Of a stretch of DNA of 8,243 nt, positions 7,401-8,243 are shown one piece after another. Under the pieces are notes generated by a model. It was not told the DNA's origin. It worked only from the letters and a program-made list of their open reading frames with translations, and searched no databases. The stretch is from the NCBI GenBank assembly GCA_024710535.1, contig JANJUO010000089.1, forward strand, positions 1 through 8,243, written 5' to 3'. The DNA is from a bacterium (GTDB lineage Bacteria > Bacteroidota > Ignavibacteria > Kapaibacteriales > UBA2268). The position numbers were made by a program, and so were the translations under genes. Positions within the stretch are counted from its first letter, which is position 1; each line of letters starts with the position of its first letter.

Positions 7401-8243
7401 ACATAAATGTGCTTGAAAATGCACTTTCATCTCCGGCATTTGCCAATGCTTTTACTTTCCAATAATAAGTGCCATTGTAGTTCAATCCTGCAAAAGCATA
7501 ACTATTTGTTGTAAGAGTTGCATTATTAACTACTAATGTAGCAAATCCAGCGTCAGTAGCAATTTGCAAATGATATTTATCTGCACCAGTAACACTACTC
7601 CAACTTGCTGTGCCTGAAATTGGCTGATTTACAGCGTTATTTGCAGGGCTTGTTAGAGTTGGAGTTGCAAGTTGAGTTTTGAAAATGTGTTCTCTCCAGT
7701 TACCAGCACCTTCACCATTCACACCGCGAACTCTAGCATAATAAGTAGTTCCGTTGCTCAATCCTGAATATGCACGTGTTCCTGTTGTAACAGAAGCATC
7801 AATAATTTTTGTAGCGTAAGTATTAGTTGTTGATAATTGAACATCATAACTATCAGCATTTGCAAGTGTATTCCAAGTGATATTACCACTTGTAGCCACA
7901 TTAATAGAATTATTTAATGGATTTGTGATTGTTACTTGTTTTGGAGTAGCCGCCGCAACAAGACCGTTAACATTTGCTAACTGATTGCTTCTCCACTTTC
8001 CATCAAAAGTTGCCTGAAAAGTAGGCAAAGTTCTTGAACCCCATGTAATTGCAACATTTGGATATTCAGTATCATCTGCTGAACTCCAAATTCTGAATGA
8101 AATCATATCGTTTACAACAAATCCGTCAATTGGATCAGTGTATTCATCATCAGCAAATAGCGCAATTGCCAAATCATCGGTTCCGTCCCATACACCTGAG
8201 CCTGCACAAACTCCACCGGGAGTAAATACACCAATTTCGTCAC
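4408..8243 (-). CDS. Large T9SS-secreted surface protein with FN3-like repeats and PKD-like domains, 5' end cut by the window edge
   Basis: At least 1277 residues are visible and the frame is still open at the right edge. An apparent start at 8170-8172 is only a TTG inside the gene; reading on gives 23 more sensible residues. Counting from the first whole codon (8239-8241): an N-terminal module (1 to about 98) beginning DEIGVFTPGGVCAGSGVW and containing DGTDDLAIALFADDEYTD, eight FN3-like repeats (99-843), a PKD-like domain with a WEVDGG core (844-925), a PKD domain with WNLGDGTFKTG (about 926-1010), two further PKD/Ig-like segments (about 1011-1180, including GGSGEFYYSWTP and GGTAPYTYVWTLNG) and a T9SS type A sorting domain (1198-1277). 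It is expected to cross the inner membrane by Sec, the signal peptide being outside the window, and the outer membrane by T9SS, with removal of the C-terminal domain. No catalytic domain is visible, so adhesion or a structural role is inference. Its promoter lies beyond base 8243. Composition is Asn/Thr/Ala/Gly-rich, as usual for such proteins. Confidence 0.9.
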   Translation of the reverse strand, partial: DEIGVFTPGGVCAGSGVWDGTDDLAIALFADDEYTDPIDGFVVNDMISFRIWSSADDTEYPNVAITWGSRTLPTFQATFDGKWRSNQLANVNGLVAAATPKQVTITNPLNNSINVATSGNITWNTLANADSYDVQLSTTNTYATKIIDASVTTGTRAYSGLSNGTTYYARVRGVNGEGAGNWREHIFKTQLATPTLTSPANNAVNQPISGTASWSSVTGADKYHLQIATDAGFATLVVNNATLTTNSYAFAGLNYNGTYYWKVKALANAGDESAFSSTFMFKTTVNAPTLSTPANNTFCVALDGNVTWTAVAGATAYEVQIATDMAFTNVIAQNLNNATTTFAYTGLNNNTMYYWRVLAKNADGAGAYSTVSSFTTVLAAPTLSSPANNVQSVLLNGTLTWGTVAGATAYEVLVATDAGFTNVVLTDLNVAGTSKVLSGLSNNTNYFWKVRAKNANCTGAYSTTNTFETTLAAPFLSSPQNAINVPVDGNLIWQVVSGATTYDVQLSLDGSFSSFVINQTGVVGTTLAYANLLGKTSYYWRARAVKTGSTSDWSAIGQFVTHLAPVVLSAPANNAKGQNITSSIQWNTLNGADTYGYQIATDVNFSNVVLAGTTANLTANYTSLNYNTVYYWRVRGIDGFGFGPWSTVFNFETFVPAPVLATPANNSVDVPLLGNLTWNAASGATSYDVQVSESNTFAILKINKTGVNGTTTSYSGLAPNTMQYWRVRGVKSGVAGPWSNVFEFTTVQIEPPTLVSPVNNATGTLLDVTLDWDPVLNGTSYNVELSTTANFSNVIASGNEVTATEFDVYGLNYGATYYWRAQSNGDLGSSNWSEPFRFTTIPAPTYTGATTVCEGTIETYYAPASDIIDYNWEVDGGTIQGSSTTNVVIVKWNNPGYGTLTLHRSSAEWGMFTDFVEKEIGINPQMTIAIALNIEKYYAEKACMNETVTFVASSGSVVTNWVWNLGDGTFKTGRIVTHKYAEPGNYNVFVYAVGPNCRVGEENAMLVVADDCPVTVVLPTEVSTCKNTPATFYPAVFGGSGEFYYSWTPSADFVDATEMDATVSNPISSRLYKLTATDANSGSTGYNTVTLAVRNAPTVTLKTSVVQVKNNNPINLNTYRNNATGGTAPYTYVWTLNGYPVQDPESEYPANGTSQYYLNVYDANGCSAATPRRLIVYKTVGKEINENDIIAGVNGGSFLFAYPNPVNTVLNIFAEFAEESNVNIRVVDIIGQEVMFVSKDGVLSLDTTLDMSNLTSGVYMLIIESNGDSIMKKIVKE
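4411..4650 (-). other. T9SS type A C-terminal sorting domain
   Basis: The last 80 residues begin FLFAYPNPVNTVLNI, contain VRVVDIIGQEV-like strand text (NIRVVDIIGQEVMFV), then the LDMSNLTSGVYMLIIES strand and end in the basic KKIVKE. These are the conserved YPNP, D.xG and L.sGvY...i motifs of the Por secretion tail. The domain directs passage of the protein through the outer membrane and is normally cut off by the PorU sortase, leaving the protein attached to surface lipopolysaccharide or released. It is the strongest taxonomic marker in the window. Confidence 0.93.
5206..5460 (-). other. PKD domain within the surface protein
   Basis: This segment of about 85 residues has the PKD core WNLGDGTFKTG followed by a HKYAEPGNYNVFVYAVGPNC-type strand pair, as in classic polycystic kidney disease repeats (W.fGDG....... 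H.Y...G.Y.V). Cysteines near its start (KACMNE), middle (GPNC) and end (DDCP) could form disulfides outside the cell. It acts as a rigid spacer or in protein or sugar contact; no specific ligand can be read from it. Confidence 0.8.
5466..5712 (-). other. PKD-like (PKD_6-type) domain following the FN3 array
   Basis: About 82 residues with the pattern VCEG...YYAPASDIIDYNWEVDGG, then TTNVVIVKWNNPGYGTLTL. A cysteine-containing entry strand, a Y.W.v.GG turn and a V.W...G.g.l strand are typical of the PKD-like domains of Bacteroidota surface proteins, which often sit between FN3 arrays and the sorting domain. The family name is from memory of the pattern, not a search. Confidence 0.6.
5713..7947 (-). 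repeat. Eight tandem FN3-like repeats coding for the stalk of the surface protein
   Basis: Units read from the 3' side of the plus strand: 7666-7947, 7381-7665, 7102-7380, 6823-7101, 6550-6822, 6271-6549, 5989-6270 and 5713-5988. Each is 273-285 bases (91-95 residues). The shared pattern is P.L.SPANN, then a W in strand B (LTW), GA..Y.VQ.ATD..F, G.T..Y.GL..NT.YYWRVRA and a closing F.TT. The first unit is the most divergent (YYARV lacks the strand W). The fifth lacks one residue at SPQNAI. DNA copies have diverged, so this is an old protein-level duplication rather than a recent tandem expansion. This motif is the FN3-like domain common in T9SS cargo. Confidence 0.9.
7948..8243 (-). other. N-terminal module of the surface protein, cut by the edge
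   Basis: The visible residues DEIGVFTPGGVCAGSGVWDG, then TDDLAIALFADDEYTDPIDGFVVNDMISFRIW, resemble a module I know from Bacteroidota and Ignavibacteria surface proteins of the form GDEIGVFTP.G.CVGA.VW.G..... I..WGDD..T..IDGF..GE...FR.WD. It probably is a small beta-sandwich. The resemblance is from memory. It shows that the coding frame is genuine across 8173-8243 and that the gene starts further out. Confidence 0.65.

Noticed and set aside
5713..7947. CRISPR array or satellite DNA, suggested by the regular spacing of about 280 bases
   Set aside because: The period is a multiple of three, the copies are diverged at the DNA level, and each encodes one FN3-like domain in an unbroken frame.

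Overview
The window looks like a chromosomal piece of an AT-rich bacterium from the Bacteroidota/Ignavibacteriota/Kapabacteria side of the FCB superphylum. Four signs support this. The large minus-strand protein ends in a type A sorting domain of the type IX secretion system (T9SS), which is confined to that group. A bacillithiol-pathway deacetylase is present. The NFACT protein is of the Bacteroidota-like form. Genes largely lack Shine-Dalgarno sequences. Assignment below superphylum is inference; the long FN3-like surface protein would fit Ignavibacteria or Kapabacteria as well as Bacteroidota.

Layout: bases 1-163 are a non-coding leader with one good inverted repeat (48-67) and a Bacteroidota-type -7 box match next to the first start codon. 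Bases 164-4326 hold four tightly packed plus-strand genes, probably one operon: an MlaF-type ABC ATPase, a BshB1-type deacetylase, an unrecognised multi-pass membrane protein, and an NFACT/RqcH-family protein. Junctions are a 1-base overlap (TAATG), 18 bases and 3 bases. Bases 4327-4407 are a short convergent spacer with a bidirectional terminator. Bases 4408-8243 are the 3' part of one very large minus-strand gene whose 5' end lies beyond the right edge.

The plus-strand genes mix envelope lipid transport (MlaF), thiol redox (BshB1) and ribosome quality control (NFACT); no single pathway links them, and the membrane protein between them is the least explained. The MlaE permease and MCE protein that MlaF needs are not in the window. 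The minus-strand gene encodes a secreted or cell-surface protein: an N-terminal module, eight FN3-like repeats, PKD-like domains and the T9SS signal. I see no mobile element, CRISPR array, tRNA or rRNA. I do not find convincing evidence for a wholly new system. The best leads are the altered tRNA-contact positions in the NFACT protein, the unknown membrane protein, the higher-order order of the FN3 array, and the wrongly short apparent start of the surface protein.
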